Of a stretch of DNA of 64,000 nucleotides, positions 9,966-17,679 are shown piece by piece (the stretch's first letter is position 1; each line of letters opens with the position of its first letter). The stretch covers positions 496,001 through 560,000 of the forward strand of contig NZ_QWDE01000002.1 of the NCBI RefSeq assembly GCF_003432065.1, read 5' to 3'. The DNA is from Mucilaginibacter terrenus. GTDB taxonomy: Bacteria; Bacteroidota; Bacteroidia; Sphingobacteriales; Sphingobacteriaceae. Under the pieces are notes generated by a model. The model was not told the DNA's origin and searched no databases. It was given only the letters and a program-made list of their open reading frames with translations. The translations under genes and the position numbers were made by a program.

Positions 9966-10808
9966 CTATTGTTTCTGGTAAACCCTCACGTAATCTACCT
10001 CAAATTTCTTCGGGAACTTCGTTGAACTTGGGTCACCACCATTGTCGCCTCCTACAGAAAGGTTAAGCAGGATATAATGCGGCTGATCAAAGGGGTTTAT
10101 TTGGGTGCCGTCATTATTAACCAGCTCTTTCAATGCGACGCGGTTCAACAACTCGTCGTCAACATAAAGGCTGATCTCGGTTGAATCCCAATCCATTCGC
10201 CATACATGAAATTTCTTGCTCCAGTCAGGGTCATTAAAGGTGCTGAGCTCCTTTTTCTGGCTGAACCACTTTGGCTGGTAAGCTGTAGACGTACCTGTGG
10301 CGATATTGGCAAGCAGCATATTGCGGTAGTACTCCATAATGTCTATCTCACCATTGCTGGGCCATTCGCCATTTACACCCAGCGTCCAGAAGGCAGGCCA
10401 TAAGCCAGGATCAGTATCTATTTTTCCCCGCATTACAAACCTTCCATATTTCCAGCTGTGCAGTCCGCGCGTATTTAAACTTGATGAGGTGTAATTAATG
10501 GTTTCAGGAGCAGCGCGCCAATCTTTACTTTCCGGGTTATAGTTTGGGTTTGGAAAGTTGGCCCTGCGTGCTTCAATTATCAATTTACCTTTTTTGCAGG
10601 TGGCGTTATCCGGCTGGTACCATTGTAGTTCGTGGTTGCGCACCAAACCATGTTCAAAGTTCCAGTTGGCGGTATCCGGAGCACCCTTTTTATCGAACTC
10701 GTCCGCCCAAACCAGTTGGTAGCCGCCTGTAGTTTCTTCAGACTGGCTCAGAGCAGGCAAATGACTTCCAACCATAAGCACAATAATTAAACAAAGATTC
10801 TTAAACAT
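9966..10808 (-). CDS. Glycoside hydrolase family 16 (laminarinase / beta-glucanase-like)
   Basis: The frame is open further upstream, but the ATG at 10808 is preferred because it is followed at once by a signal peptide (MFKNLCLIIVLMVGSHLPALS). The resulting 280-residue protein has the GH16 signature GEIDIMEY, with Glu154 as the expected nucleophile and Glu159 as the acid/base, and the jelly-roll segments ELQWYQPDN and FHVWRMDWDSTEI. In the family these enzymes cleave beta-1,3(4)-glucans or related galactans internally. It converges with the GH3 gene, and the two together suggest use of laminarin-like glucans. Confidence 0.92.
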   Translation of the reverse strand: MFKNLCLIIVLMVGSHLPALSQSEETTGGYQLVWADEFDKKGAPDTANWNFEHGLVRNHELQWYQPDNATCKKGKLIIEARRANFPNPNYNPESKDWRAAPETINYTSSSLNTRGLHSWKYGRFVMRGKIDTDPGLWPAFWTLGVNGEWPSNGEIDIMEYYRNMLLANIATGTSTAYQPKWFSQKKELSTFNDPDWSKKFHVWRMDWDSTEISLYVDDELLNRVALKELVNNDGTQINPFDQPHYILLNLSVGGDNGGDPSSTKFPKKFEVDYVRVYQKQ

Positions 10809-10879
10809 GTCTATTAATTGACGGCAATATAGCCGTTTTGTCCCGATATCAATAAGGTTGCCGTAATCGGCTATAAACA

Positions 10880-10926
10880 AAAAAGCCGCTCTACTTTCGT
10901 AAAGCGGCTTTAGTAGCCCGTAGGGG
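10880..10926 (-). other. tRNA-3'-end-like remnant followed by terminator (left island boundary)
   Basis: Read on the minus strand, CCCCTACGGGCTACTA (10926-10911) looks like the 3' acceptor end of a tRNA. It is followed by a strong hairpin, AAAGCCGCTTTAC-GAAA-GTAGAGCGGCTTT, with a GAAA loop and a T run. The rest of the tRNA is missing. The same 16-nt sequence followed by a different but similar hairpin is at 12694-12709. The two copies bracket the toxin/immunity island and may be attachment-site remains. An alternative is that both are the 3' ends of lost coding genes. Confidence 0.4.
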
Positions 10927-11015
10927 GAAATAACTTTAGGCGACTTTTGTATGCTTTGAGTGTTTTTGATATCAGTAAACATGTTTTGGCTTTATAGCGC
11001 GTAATCTGATTTTAC

Positions 11016-11156
11016 CTATTTATCGCCCACCAGGAACTCCCTAATATTTACAGTGTAATCGCTTTTAATAGCGAATCTTACCAAAACCAGTTCTGTGTTA
11101 ACTTCCAAACTTGCTGGCAAAGATAAGCCTACATCACAGCACGCTGCGGCGCGCAT
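11016..11156 (-). pseudogene. 46-codon ORF, possible gene fragment
   Basis: An open frame on the minus strand reads MRAAACCDVGLSLPASLE... and ends ...NIREFLVGDK before TAG. The second half looks protein-like, but the ATG lies inside the GC-rich palindrome at 11147-11170, and no family is recognised. It may be the tail of a lost gene of the island, or a chance ORF. It sits between the ankyrin gene and the tRNA-like remnant. Confidence 0.2.
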
Positions 11157-11170
11157 GCGCCAGCGAGGGG
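11147..11170. repeat. GC-rich palindromic repeat, copy A
   Basis: A 24-nt sequence starting CGGCGCGCATGC and ending GCGCCAGCGAGGGG, with the self-complementary core GCGCATGCGC, begins 7 bases past the stop of the ankyrin gene. Copy B at 11839-11862 matches at 22 of 24 positions and lies after the second immunity-like gene. The surrounding DNA is AT-rich, so these GC-rich blocks stand out. They may be recombination boundaries of the cassettes or dispersed REP-like elements. Confidence 0.6.
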
Positions 11171-11176
11171 GTAGAA

Positions 11177-11659
11177 TTACAAATCGAATATTTTTTCTAA
11201 ATTTTTGTAGCTTGCTATTTTAACTATATCTAGCGGACTTTTAGCGACGTTATTTTGATGGTGTTTATCAGCGCCGTGACTGATAAAGAGCTCGATTAAT
11301 TCTCTTCGGTCGTTCCGTCCCTTATCATTGAAAACAGCCGTCCACAATGGTTGATTCCCATAGTTGTCAGCTATTGATAAACTCGCATTGTTAGATAGTA
11401 AAATTTTTGCTATTTCTATTCGATTATATTCTGCAGTATAATGTAAGCATGTTTTACCATCCTTATTCTGAAGATTTGCATTGGCCCCCAATTTGATCAA
11501 ATGGTGTGTCATTATATCGTAACCATGATATACCGCTAAGTGTAGTGCTGTTGATCCATTGTTGTTTAAAACATTAATGTTTGTAGGTATTAAACTTTCT
11601 AAGGTGATACTTGAAATTTCATTGCGTTCAACGTATTCGAAAAAGTTTATTGGATTCAT
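11177..11659 (-). CDS. Ankyrin-repeat protein, probable immunity protein
   Basis: A 160-residue protein without signal peptide. Three to four ankyrin repeats are visible: NGSTALHLAVYHGYDIMTHHLIKL, then KDGKTCLHYTAEYNRIEIAKILLS, then NYGNQPLWTAVFNDKGRNDR with LIELFISHGADKHH. Ankyrin proteins are a known class of immunity proteins in polymorphic-toxin loci. That fits here because a fragment looking like a toxin C-terminus ends 2 bases before this start codon. The gene is AT-rich compared with its neighbours, which suggests transfer. It could also be an unrelated ankyrin protein. Confidence 0.75.
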   Translation of the reverse strand: MNPINFFEYVERNEISSITLESLIPTNINVLNNNGSTALHLAVYHGYDIMTHHLIKLGANANLQNKDGKTCLHYTAEYNRIEIAKILLSNNASLSIADNYGNQPLWTAVFNDKGRNDRRELIELFISHGADKHHQNNVAKSPLDIVKIASYKNLEKIFDL

Positions 11660-11661
11660 AT

Positions 11662-11754
11662 TTATTTTTTTGCCTTTTTCTTAGCTTCAAAACTATGAGA
11701 CATATTTGCACGTGGACTTTCTGGTTGGTAATGATCTGAATTATTAAATTCTTT
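11662..11754 (-). pseudogene. Fragment of a toxin-like C-terminus upstream of the ankyrin gene
   Basis: On the minus strand a 30-codon open stretch reads KEFNNSDHYQPESPRANM followed by a Lys-rich tail (FEAKKKAKK), then TAA, 2 bases before the ankyrin start. The segment has no start codon and is preceded in frame by TAA at 11757-11755; coding-like sequence (HNANKLENDSFKKN) continues upstream in another frame, suggesting a frameshifted remnant. Basic tails directly before an immunity gene are typical of polymorphic toxin C-termini. The toxin family is not recognised. Confidence 0.4.
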
Positions 11755-11838
11755 TTAAAACTGTCATTTTCAAGTTTATTTGCATTGTGACTTGTAACTA
11801 CAGGTGTGAATCAGACGCCAGTGCGCTTGTAGCACACA

Positions 11839-11862
11839 CGGCACGCGTGCGCCAGCGAGGGG
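11839..11862. repeat. GC-rich palindromic repeat, copy B
   Basis: This copy starts CGGCACGCGTGC and ends GCGCCAGCGAGGGG, with the self-complementary core GCACGCGTGC. It differs from copy A at two positions and keeps a palindromic core. It begins 44 bases past the stop of the lipoprotein gene, on the side away from that gene's start, as copy A does for the ankyrin gene. Confidence 0.6.
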
Positions 11863-11906
11863 ATGCGGCAAGTTGCTGCAAGCGCTGCATAGTCGTGCCA
11901 AATAAA

Positions 11907-12353
11907 CTATTTCGATATCAACCATTTTGTTCCAGAGTATATTCGCTGTCCGTTTTGATTAAAAAAACTAAAATCAGTAGGCTGCTTAGTTTTTATATTA
12001 AATCCAATTTTAACCAAACAGCTTTTATCTATTTGTTCCATGTTTTGGGAAACTTCATCTAAATCAAAGTCGCTGGTAGAATTATAGAAGCATACTAAGT
12101 CTATCGGTTTGTCTTTTTTTACTGTATCAATATAATTTTTTGCAAGGTTAACCATCATAATGCTATCAACACAATTTTTTGAAACGTTTTTTAAGAGCAC
12201 ATTGTGCATATAACTTATTCCAGTAGGCCCGTCTCCTTTCAAGGTAGATATGGTATGAAGTTCCTCAATTTCGCAATTTGCCTTGCATGAGATTATTAAT
12301 GCAATTGCATTTAATGCGATTAAATACTTTTTCAATAAATTGATTTTTATCAT
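11907..12353 (-). CDS. Small predicted lipoprotein, probable immunity protein
   Basis: A 148-residue protein with an N-terminal hydrophobic segment ending IISC, a lipobox with Cys near residue 23, so it is probably anchored in a membrane on the periplasmic side. The family is not recognised. Its ATG overlaps as ATGA the stop of a broken toxin-like reading frame (12350-12637). This coupling suggests an immunity protein for that toxin. The gene is AT-rich relative to the rest of the window and is followed by repeat copy B. Confidence 0.65.
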   Translation of the reverse strand: MIKINLLKKYLIALNAIALIISCKANCEIEELHTISTLKGDGPTGISYMHNVLLKNVSKNCVDSIMMVNLAKNYIDTVKKDKPIDLVCFYNSTSDFDLDEVSQNMEQIDKSCLVKIGFNIKTKQPTDFSFFNQNGQRIYSGTKWLISK

Positions 12354-12637
12354 TTTTTTCTTTCAGTTTTTATATTCCACATGAACGGCTTGTAAATGTC
12401 TGATATCTTAGGATTGAATTTCCAAGAATTGTGCTGAAGTCAATACATAGAGGGTAATCCGGGCAATATACTGTTTGCATCCTCTGTACCAGCACCAAAA
12501 ATATCCCAAACAGTATATTGAACTATTATATGTTTTGATGAAATCATTTGGATTTGAGCACTTATTTGTTTAGTCCCCCCATTACAGAATGCATATAAAG
12601 AGATTTGTTCAAATTAGGCGGCACCACCAAAATTTAC
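12350..12637 (-). pseudogene. Broken polymorphic-toxin-like C-terminal domain
   Basis: On the minus strand a continuous frame, interrupted by two stops, reads NFGGAA, stop (TAA 12616-12614), FEQISLYAFCNGG ... HIIVQYTVWDIFGAGTED ... LPGLPSMY, stop (TGA 12442-12440), LQHNSWKFNPK ... YKPFMWNIKTERKK, TGA. The second stop can come from a Trp codon by one base change (TGG to TGA), since the text reads on smoothly in the same frame. The final TGA overlaps the lipoprotein start codon. This layout is that of a toxin C-terminus with its immunity gene. No start codon or upstream toxin body is left. The assignment as toxin is an inference from layout and general resemblance. Confidence 0.55.
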
Positions 12638-12656
12638 CTATAGCGAGACCCATAAA

Positions 12657-12709
12657 GCAAAAACGCCGATCTCTTGTAAGAAATCGACGTTTTTAGTAGC
12701 CCGTAGGGG
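12657..12709 (-). other. tRNA-3'-end-like remnant followed by terminator (right island boundary)
   Basis: On the minus strand CCCCTACGGGCTACTA (12709-12694) is followed by a strong hairpin AAAAACGTCGATTTCT-TACA-AGAGATCGGCGTTTTT. Just upstream GGTTCGAGATTATTCCCC resembles a tRNA T-arm (GGTTCGA-TTCCCC) with about 5 extra bases. The 16-nt core matches 10911-10926 exactly. No functional tRNA is present. From 12722 to 12853 nothing further was recognised. Confidence 0.4.
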
Positions 12710-12853
12710 AATAATCTCGAACCATTTTCTTAAAGATTTGAAGCGATTAGCAGGATAATTTGATTTTTAAAAAATCCCAAGGGGAAGTGCATAGAACCCA
12801 GTTTGGCGTAATAAATACAGATGAAATTTGTGGGCTGTACCACCACTCATCAG

Positions 12854-13834
12854 TTAGGCCAAGTGCATCACGGCATACAAAGCGGCACAGGAAATGGCGA
12901 TCCAAAGCACGACTCCCTGGAACAGAGGTTTGAACCCAACTGATACCAATACTTTTCTGGATAAACCTGCACCAATTAAAAACAGGGTAAGTGTTAAACC
13001 AGCCTTAGCGATCATGATCATATAAGGGCTGATCAATTTAGTAGCAGGGATGTAAGTGTTGGCGATCATGGCCAGAACAAACAAACCGATGAAGTAAGGA
13101 ATGCTGATTTTTTTTGATTTGTTTTTGAAAATGAAAGTCGACATAAACGCCACCGGGATGATCCATAAAGCGCGGGCCAATTTAACGGTGGTGGCTACTT
13201 CCAAAGCATGTGGTCCGTATTTGCTCGCGGCACCTACTACTGAACTGGTATCATGGATGGCAATCGCGCACCATAAGCCAAATTGCGTTTGTGACAGGTT
13301 AAAATGATGACCGATCATCGGGAAAATAAACAAAGCTATCGAGTTCAGTATGAACACACAGCCAAGGGCGACTGATATTTGCTTTTCTTCAGCCTTGATC
13401 ACCGGTGAGATTGCGGCAATGGCACTACCACCACAGATGGCGGTACCGGCAGAGATCAGATAAGAGGTTTTCTTTTCAATATTTAACCACTTGCCCATGA
13501 AATAACCGAAAATCAAGGTTCCGGTGATCGAAGCAATTGTGAATAAAACCCCTTCTTTTCCGGCTTGCATGGCACTATGCACATTCATGCCGAAACCTAA
13601 ACCAACTACAGAAATCTGCAATAATAGATGCGTAGCTTTATGATTGAGATGCAAGTAAGGATGCCCTGTAAATTGGGCGATCACTAAACCCATCAATAAG
13701 GCGATAGCCGGACTGATAAACGGGGTTAGACATAAGGTTACACAAATTATAAAAATAATCTTACGGCTGTTTTCATTCAAATTGATCAGTAGTCCGGCAG
13801 TTTTAGAAGTTAATGGATGTTGTTGAGTATGCAT
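12854..13834 (-). CDS. YeiH-family putative sulfate exporter
   Basis: A 326-residue integral membrane protein with about ten hydrophobic segments. The signature stretches VVGLGFGMNVHSAM, SAGTAICGGSAIAAISPVI and AIHDTSSVVGAASKYG are those of the YeiH/UPF0324 family (putative sulfate exporters; some members are linked to sulfonate breakdown). The gene has its own promoter with a LysR-type operator at 13897-13923, shared with the two other transcription units of the sulfur island. It therefore probably exports sulfite, sulfate or a related oxyanion made by the island; the substrate is inferred. Confidence 0.9.
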   Translation of the reverse strand: MHTQQHPLTSKTAGLLINLNENSRKIIFIICVTLCLTPFISPAIALLMGLVIAQFTGHPYLHLNHKATHLLLQISVVGLGFGMNVHSAMQAGKEGVLFTIASITGTLIFGYFMGKWLNIEKKTSYLISAGTAICGGSAIAAISPVIKAEEKQISVALGCVFILNSIALFIFPMIGHHFNLSQTQFGLWCAIAIHDTSSVVGAASKYGPHALEVATTVKLARALWIIPVAFMSTFIFKNKSKKISIPYFIGLFVLAMIANTYIPATKLISPYMIMIAKAGLTLTLFLIGAGLSRKVLVSVGFKPLFQGVVLWIAISCAALYAVMHLA

Positions 13835-13853
13835 AATCTTGTCTTTTGATGCT

Positions 13854-13923
13854 CAAAGATCCATCATTCTTACAAGTCATTTTTATCATAAAAAGCGATG
13901 ATCAATAACCAAAAGTTATTGTT
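13854..13923 (-). promoter_or_regulatory. Sulfur-regulon promoter 1 (yeiH): LysR-type operator and -7 box
   Basis: Read on the minus strand, ATAACTTTTGGTTAT is a palindromic T-N11-A operator. Exactly 43 nt further is GATCTTTG (13861-13854), close to the Bacteroidota -7 consensus TAnnTTTG, then 19 nt to the YeiH start codon. The same operator-to-box distance occurs at 19365-19434 and 22722-22791. The operator overlaps the last codons of the methyltransferase gene. An operator centred near -60 to -65 is the usual place for LysR-type activators. Confidence 0.7.
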
Positions 13924-14528
13924 TTTTGAAACGTACAATATAGAAATTGCTGTAAAGTAAGGACGGGAGTCGGGTGTTCTTTCTCAAAGCAATTTATCTT
14001 TGTGAAATAAAGGCCGAACACATCGAAGAGCGTTGATTCAGAAAACTGATGTACGGGCAAATTGCTGCACTTCTCAGGTCCGTCTAACGCAAATGTACTG
14101 ACTATCAAATAGCCTTTCACTTTTAGATTTCTGTTTACAATATCTAAATATATATGCCGGTCTTGTAGGTCTGTCAGGAAATGAAATGTAGCGCGGTCAT
14201 GCCAGAGATCAAATTTTTCAGATCCGGTAAACAGGAGCATATCCCTTATGATCCATTTAACTAAAGCGGCTCTTGGCCCTAAACGCAATTTTGCCCTTTC
14301 AATCGCTGCTGCTGATATGTCGAGCACTGTAATATTGGTATAACCCAATGCTAACAAATGATCAGCTAACAAACTGTCGCCACCACCAATATCAATGATG
14401 GCAGCATTTTTACATAATTTGAGACTGGCAATAATATTCAACGACGTTTCGGGTGCGGGTTCATACCAACTCACTTCGGTCAGCGATTTGGTTTGGTAAA
14501 CCTTTTCCCAATGTTCTTTTTTATCCAT
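13902..14528 (-). CDS. Class I SAM-dependent methyltransferase
   Basis: A 208-residue soluble protein. Motif I is IIDIGGGDSLLADHLL and an acidic end of strand 2 is seen in ITVLDIS, both typical of class I methyltransferases. The N-terminus HWEKVYQTKS...VSWYEP resembles a common group of thiopurine/tellurite-type or uncharacterised methyltransferases. It starts 2 bases after the CstB-like gene, so it belongs to that operon. In this context it may methylate a reduced sulfur compound, such as a thiol or sulfide; this is only an inference. Confidence 0.85.
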   Translation of the reverse strand: MDKKEHWEKVYQTKSLTEVSWYEPAPETSLNIIASLKLCKNAAIIDIGGGDSLLADHLLALGYTNITVLDISAAAIERAKLRLGPRAALVKWIIRDMLLFTGSEKFDLWHDRATFHFLTDLQDRHIYLDIVNRNLKVKGYLIVSTFALDGPEKCSNLPVHQFSESTLFDVFGLYFTKINCFEKEHPTPVLTLQQFLYCTFQKTITFGY

Positions 14529-14530
14529 TG

Positions 14531-15865
14531 CTATAAAAAATCTTTAATGGCTTCGCCCAGGTCATAGACTTTTGCTTTATTGCCAAAAGCATTGTTAATG
14601 ATACTGCTGCCAGCCGCGCTGCGATAGCCACCCGCGCAATGTACAATTATGGGTTTATTAAAGGGTATTTCCGAAACTCTTTCCCTTAATTCGGGAAGCG
14701 GTATATGGATGGCATTTTTAAATACCGGGTGTTCCTTCACTTCTCCAGTATTCCTAATGTCAACAATGGTATATTCTGTTTGATTCGTTGAAAACCTACG
14801 TAAATCAGTAGTATCCATTATTGCTGTTCCTGCCTGAAAAACAAATGCCCGCTCTATAAAATGCTCATAGCCAATCTTCGCGCAGCGCAAAATCAGGCTT
14901 TCGAGAATTTGCTCATTTTCTGCAACCAGGTAAAAAGCTTCCTCCGGTGCAATAATGCTCCCCAGCCAGGTTTCAAACTTGCCGCCATTTTGCAGGTTAA
15001 TCGACCCCGGAAGATGCCCTTTTTTAAATTCTTTTTCAGCCCGTGTGTCAATGATATAAATACTGCTGTTTAATACTTCAGGATGGCCAGTCGGAACATT
15101 TGCAATTTCCTGCGCCAGGTTTCCTGCGCCGTGTTTATTTAATTCTACATCAAACGGGAAATATTTTGGTACAAAGGGCTGATCCTGCAAAAGCATAGAT
15201 ATAAACTCCGATTCAGTCATATTTTGTAACGACCAGTTACTCAATTTTTCAGCGCCAATGGTACTGCTGTTGGCTTCACTTAATGCCTTACCACAGAGTG
15301 TTCCAGCCCCATGCGCAGGGTAAACAATTACTTCATTGTCCAGCACCATTAATTTTTCCCGGAGTGAATGATACATTTTTGCTGCCAATTCTTCCCTTTT
15401 AGCTGTTAGATTACCTGCACTTTCACGCAGGTCTGGCCTGCCGCAATCACCGATGAATAAGGTGTCACCTGTAAATACCGCTTTGTCTTTACCATCGTGT
15501 GTTAATACGATAGAGATACTATCGGGAGAGTGGCCGGACGTGTTTAACGCTTTTAATGTGATCTTGCCAAAACTGATACTATTCCCGTCATCAAAAGTTT
15601 GATGCGGGTAAACTGCGCCTACTAATGCAGAACAAAAAATAGTCGCGCCAGTGGTTTGATGCAATTCTAAATGCCCGCTTACAAAATCGGCATGCGGATG
15701 CGTTTCAATTACGCCGATAATCCTCGCTCCATTATTCTCAGCGTAAGCCAAATATTGACTTACATCCCTTGATGGATCTATCAAAACTATCTGGCGGTCA
15801 CATTCACTCAAAATGGCATAGGAATAGTGCGATAGCCCTTTATCTTCAAATTGTTCGATTTTCAT
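14531..15865 (-). CDS. CstB-like persulfide dioxygenase-rhodanese (MBL fold plus two rhodanese domains)
   Basis: The ATG at 15865 is chosen; the frame is open further upstream but overlaps the previous gene, while MKIEQFEDKG is the natural start. The 444-residue protein has an N-terminal metallo-beta-lactamase domain with THPHADFVSGH, the variant of HxHxDH seen in CstB-type proteins, and DTLFIGDCGRPDL. A first rhodanese-like domain (IIDTRAEKEFKKGHLPGSI) lacks a catalytic Cys. The last domain has an intact loop VHCAGGYRS with the Cys. In Staphylococcus, CstB turns persulfides into thiosulfate. That role fits the neighbouring YeeE and TauE transporters. Confidence 0.88.
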   Translation of the reverse strand: MKIEQFEDKGLSHYSYAILSECDRQIVLIDPSRDVSQYLAYAENNGARIIGVIETHPHADFVSGHLELHQTTGATIFCSALVGAVYPHQTFDDGNSISFGKITLKALNTSGHSPDSISIVLTHDGKDKAVFTGDTLFIGDCGRPDLRESAGNLTAKREELAAKMYHSLREKLMVLDNEVIVYPAHGAGTLCGKALSEANSSTIGAEKLSNWSLQNMTESEFISMLLQDQPFVPKYFPFDVELNKHGAGNLAQEIANVPTGHPEVLNSSIYIIDTRAEKEFKKGHLPGSINLQNGGKFETWLGSIIAPEEAFYLVAENEQILESLILRCAKIGYEHFIERAFVFQAGTAIMDTTDLRRFSTNQTEYTIVDIRNTGEVKEHPVFKNAIHIPLPELRERVSEIPFNKPIIVHCAGGYRSAAGSSIINNAFGNKAKVYDLGEAIKDFL

Positions 15866-15876
15866 TTTATCTATTA

Positions 15877-16287
15877 TTAATGAGGCAATTTCTCCCTTAA
15901 TAAACCATAAGTCCAAGTTCCCGCAATCGCGCTTAACAGCGTAACTATAATTACGAAGAAGCCGCTGCCGATCTCGGCGAAAAGCGGTCCCGGACAAGCT
16001 CCGGTTATTGCCCAGCCTAAACCGAAAATCAATCCACCGTAGACATTACCCCAATGAAATGTTTTGTCAGCAATAACAATTTTTTCTCCGTGTATGGTCG
16101 TTAACTGAAACCGTTTGATGAGCTGAATTGAAATGATGCCTACGACTATGGCGCTACCGATGATCCCATACATATGGAAGGCTTGTAAGCGGAACATTTC
16201 CTGTATCCGGAACCAGGAGATCACTTCGGATTTGACGAGGATAATACCGAAGAGCATCCCTACTACTAAGAATTTGACATTTTTCAT
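15877..16287 (-). CDS. YeeE/YedE-family membrane protein, second half (DUF6691-like)
   Basis: The start ATG at 16287 overlaps the stop of the previous gene as ATGA, so this start is preferred over upstream in-frame codons. The 136-residue protein has four hydrophobic segments and the motif WGNVYGGLIFGLGWAITGACPGP, with the Cys of the GACPG loop that lines the thiosulfate path in YeeE. In many bacteria YeeE is one chain; here and in related clusters it is encoded as two small halves. It lies 11 bases upstream of the CstB-like gene. Confidence 0.87.
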   Translation of the reverse strand: MKNVKFLVVGMLFGIILVKSEVISWFRIQEMFRLQAFHMYGIIGSAIVVGIISIQLIKRFQLTTIHGEKIVIADKTFHWGNVYGGLIFGLGWAITGACPGPLFAEIGSGFFVIIVTLLSAIAGTWTYGLLREKLPH

Positions 16288-16844
16288 AACTGTAATAAAT
16301 AAGGTAAAATGAACCAGGTCATCACAAATCCGCCGATCATAAAGCAACAGGTTGCCACTAAAGATGGCCACTGTAAAGAAGATATCCCCATGATGGCATG
16401 GCCTGAAGTGCAGCCTCCCGCATACCGGGTTCCGAAACCAACCAGGAAACCACCCACAACAATAAAAATAAATCCACGCAGGGTGAACAGCTGACTAAAG
16501 CTGAATATATCCTGCGGCAATAAACCGCTAAAATCCTTGACACCTTCCTGCTGCAGCAGCGCTGTCGTATGTGGATTGATATTTACCTGCCCGGCGTTTG
16601 ACAGCAGGTAGGTAGCAATAAAGCCGCCTATAATAATTCCGGCTGCAAAAAAAAGATTCCAGCTCTCCTTTTTCCAGTCATACTTAAAGAATGAAATATT
16701 GGCGGAGATGCAGGCAGCGCAGACCTGTCTAAGCGTTCCGGAAATACCAAACGTTTTATTACCTAAAAGTAATAAAGCTGGTACGATCAACCCGATCAGG
16801 GGACCTGCCACATACCAGGGCCAGGGTTGTTTAATGATATCCAT
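16284..16844 (-). CDS. YeeE/YedE-family membrane protein, first half
   Basis: A 186-residue membrane protein with about five hydrophobic segments. [18 protein letters not shown] carries the conserved Cys of the GGCTSGH loop of YeeE/YedE sulfur-compound transporters, and a second Cys pair appears in RQVCAACI. In the family, thiosulfate or related sulfane sulfur is passed along such cysteines. It is coupled to the second half by a 4-base overlap and begins 1 base after the TauE/SafE gene ends. Confidence 0.88.
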   Translation of the reverse strand: MDIIKQPWPWYVAGPLIGLIVPALLLLGNKTFGISGTLRQVCAACISANISFFKYDWKKESWNLFFAAGIIIGGFIATYLLSNAGQVNINPHTTALLQQEGVKDFSGLLPQDIFSFSQLFTLRGFIFIVVGGFLVGFGTRYAGGCTSGHAIMGISSLQWPSLVATCCFMIGGFVMTWFILPYLLQL

Positions 16845-16845
16845 A

Positions 16846-17634
16846 TTATTTTGTTAAAGTTGTGATCAATATAAATATGCCCATCAGCAACACAAACCCG
16901 CCAAAAGCAGGCTTTAGTTTTGTTTCGCTTATATATTTGGTTAAATAGCTGCCCGTTATAATTCCGGCTATGGCAAATGCTGAAAACAGCAATAAGAATT
17001 TATAATCGATTGGGGCATGCCGGCTTACGTCACCCAATACGCCTAACAATGAACTGATGGTCATTACCATTAAGGATGTGCCCACGGCTTTTTTCATGGA
17101 CAAACCGGCAAACAAAACCAGCGATGGAATGATTAAAAAGCCACCGCCCACGCCTACAAAACCGGTGATGATGCCAACTATAATACTTTGGATCACCAAT
17201 TTGGTATAGCTCAACTGTGAGTCGGAAACTAAAATTTCTTTTTTCTTCCTGATCATCGAAATGGAAGCGGCCAACATTAACATCGCGAAAACAAGCATTA
17301 ATAAGACTGGCTTGGTAAGTTCAAACGAACCAATATTGAGCAAATGATGCGGCACAGCAGGCATCACCCATTTACGCATGATGAATACAGCTATTAATGA
17401 TGGAATACCAAATACAAAAGCTATTTTAAAATTCATGTTACCTTTGCGGTAATGGCTTAGCGCACCTGCCGAGCTGGTTATACCAACCACAAAAAGCGAA
17501 TAAGTGGTTGCTATCACGGGGTCTATCTTAAAGCAATAAACCAGGATGGGCACGGTTAAGATAGAGCCGCCACCGCCAATGAGACCTAATGATAAGCCGA
17601 TCAAAATTGCCAATGCGTATCCTGCTATTTCCAT
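16846..17634 (-). CDS. TauE/SafE-family sulfite/organosulfur exporter
   Basis: A 262-residue membrane protein with about eight hydrophobic segments. [20 protein letters not shown] at the N-terminus and [18 protein letters not shown] in the middle are the two inverted TauE/SafE motifs. Family members export sulfite, sulfoacetate or similar anions; in the Staphylococcus cst operon a TauE protein also accompanies CstB. It is the first transport gene after the two regulators and is followed by the YeeE halves with almost no gap. Confidence 0.9.
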   Translation of the reverse strand: MEIAGYALAILIGLSLGLIGGGGSILTVPILVYCFKIDPVIATTYSLFVVGITSSAGALSHYRKGNMNFKIAFVFGIPSLIAVFIMRKWVMPAVPHHLLNIGSFELTKPVLLMLVFAMLMLAASISMIRKKKEILVSDSQLSYTKLVIQSIIVGIITGFVGVGGGFLIIPSLVLFAGLSMKKAVGTSLMVMTISSLLGVLGDVSRHAPIDYKFLLLFSAFAIAGIITGSYLTKYISETKLKPAFGGFVLLMGIFILITTLTK

Positions 17635-17679
17635 GGAAACAAAAATAGCGCTTGCGCAGCTAACGGTTGGTGACCTATG

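Noticed and set aside
9831..10025. 64-codon plus-strand frame between GH3 and GH16
   Set aside because: It runs over the GTGTCCCG repeats into the end of the GH16 gene and has no recognisable features.
11787..12062. 91-codon plus-strand frame across repeat copy B
   Set aside because: It is mostly antisense to the lipoprotein gene and contains the GC-rich repeat; judged a chance frame.
12440..12442. TGA in the toxin-like frame as selenocysteine
   Set aside because: A second stop (TAA) lies upstream in the same frame and there is no start codon, so decay is the better explanation; the lost codon fits TGG (Trp).
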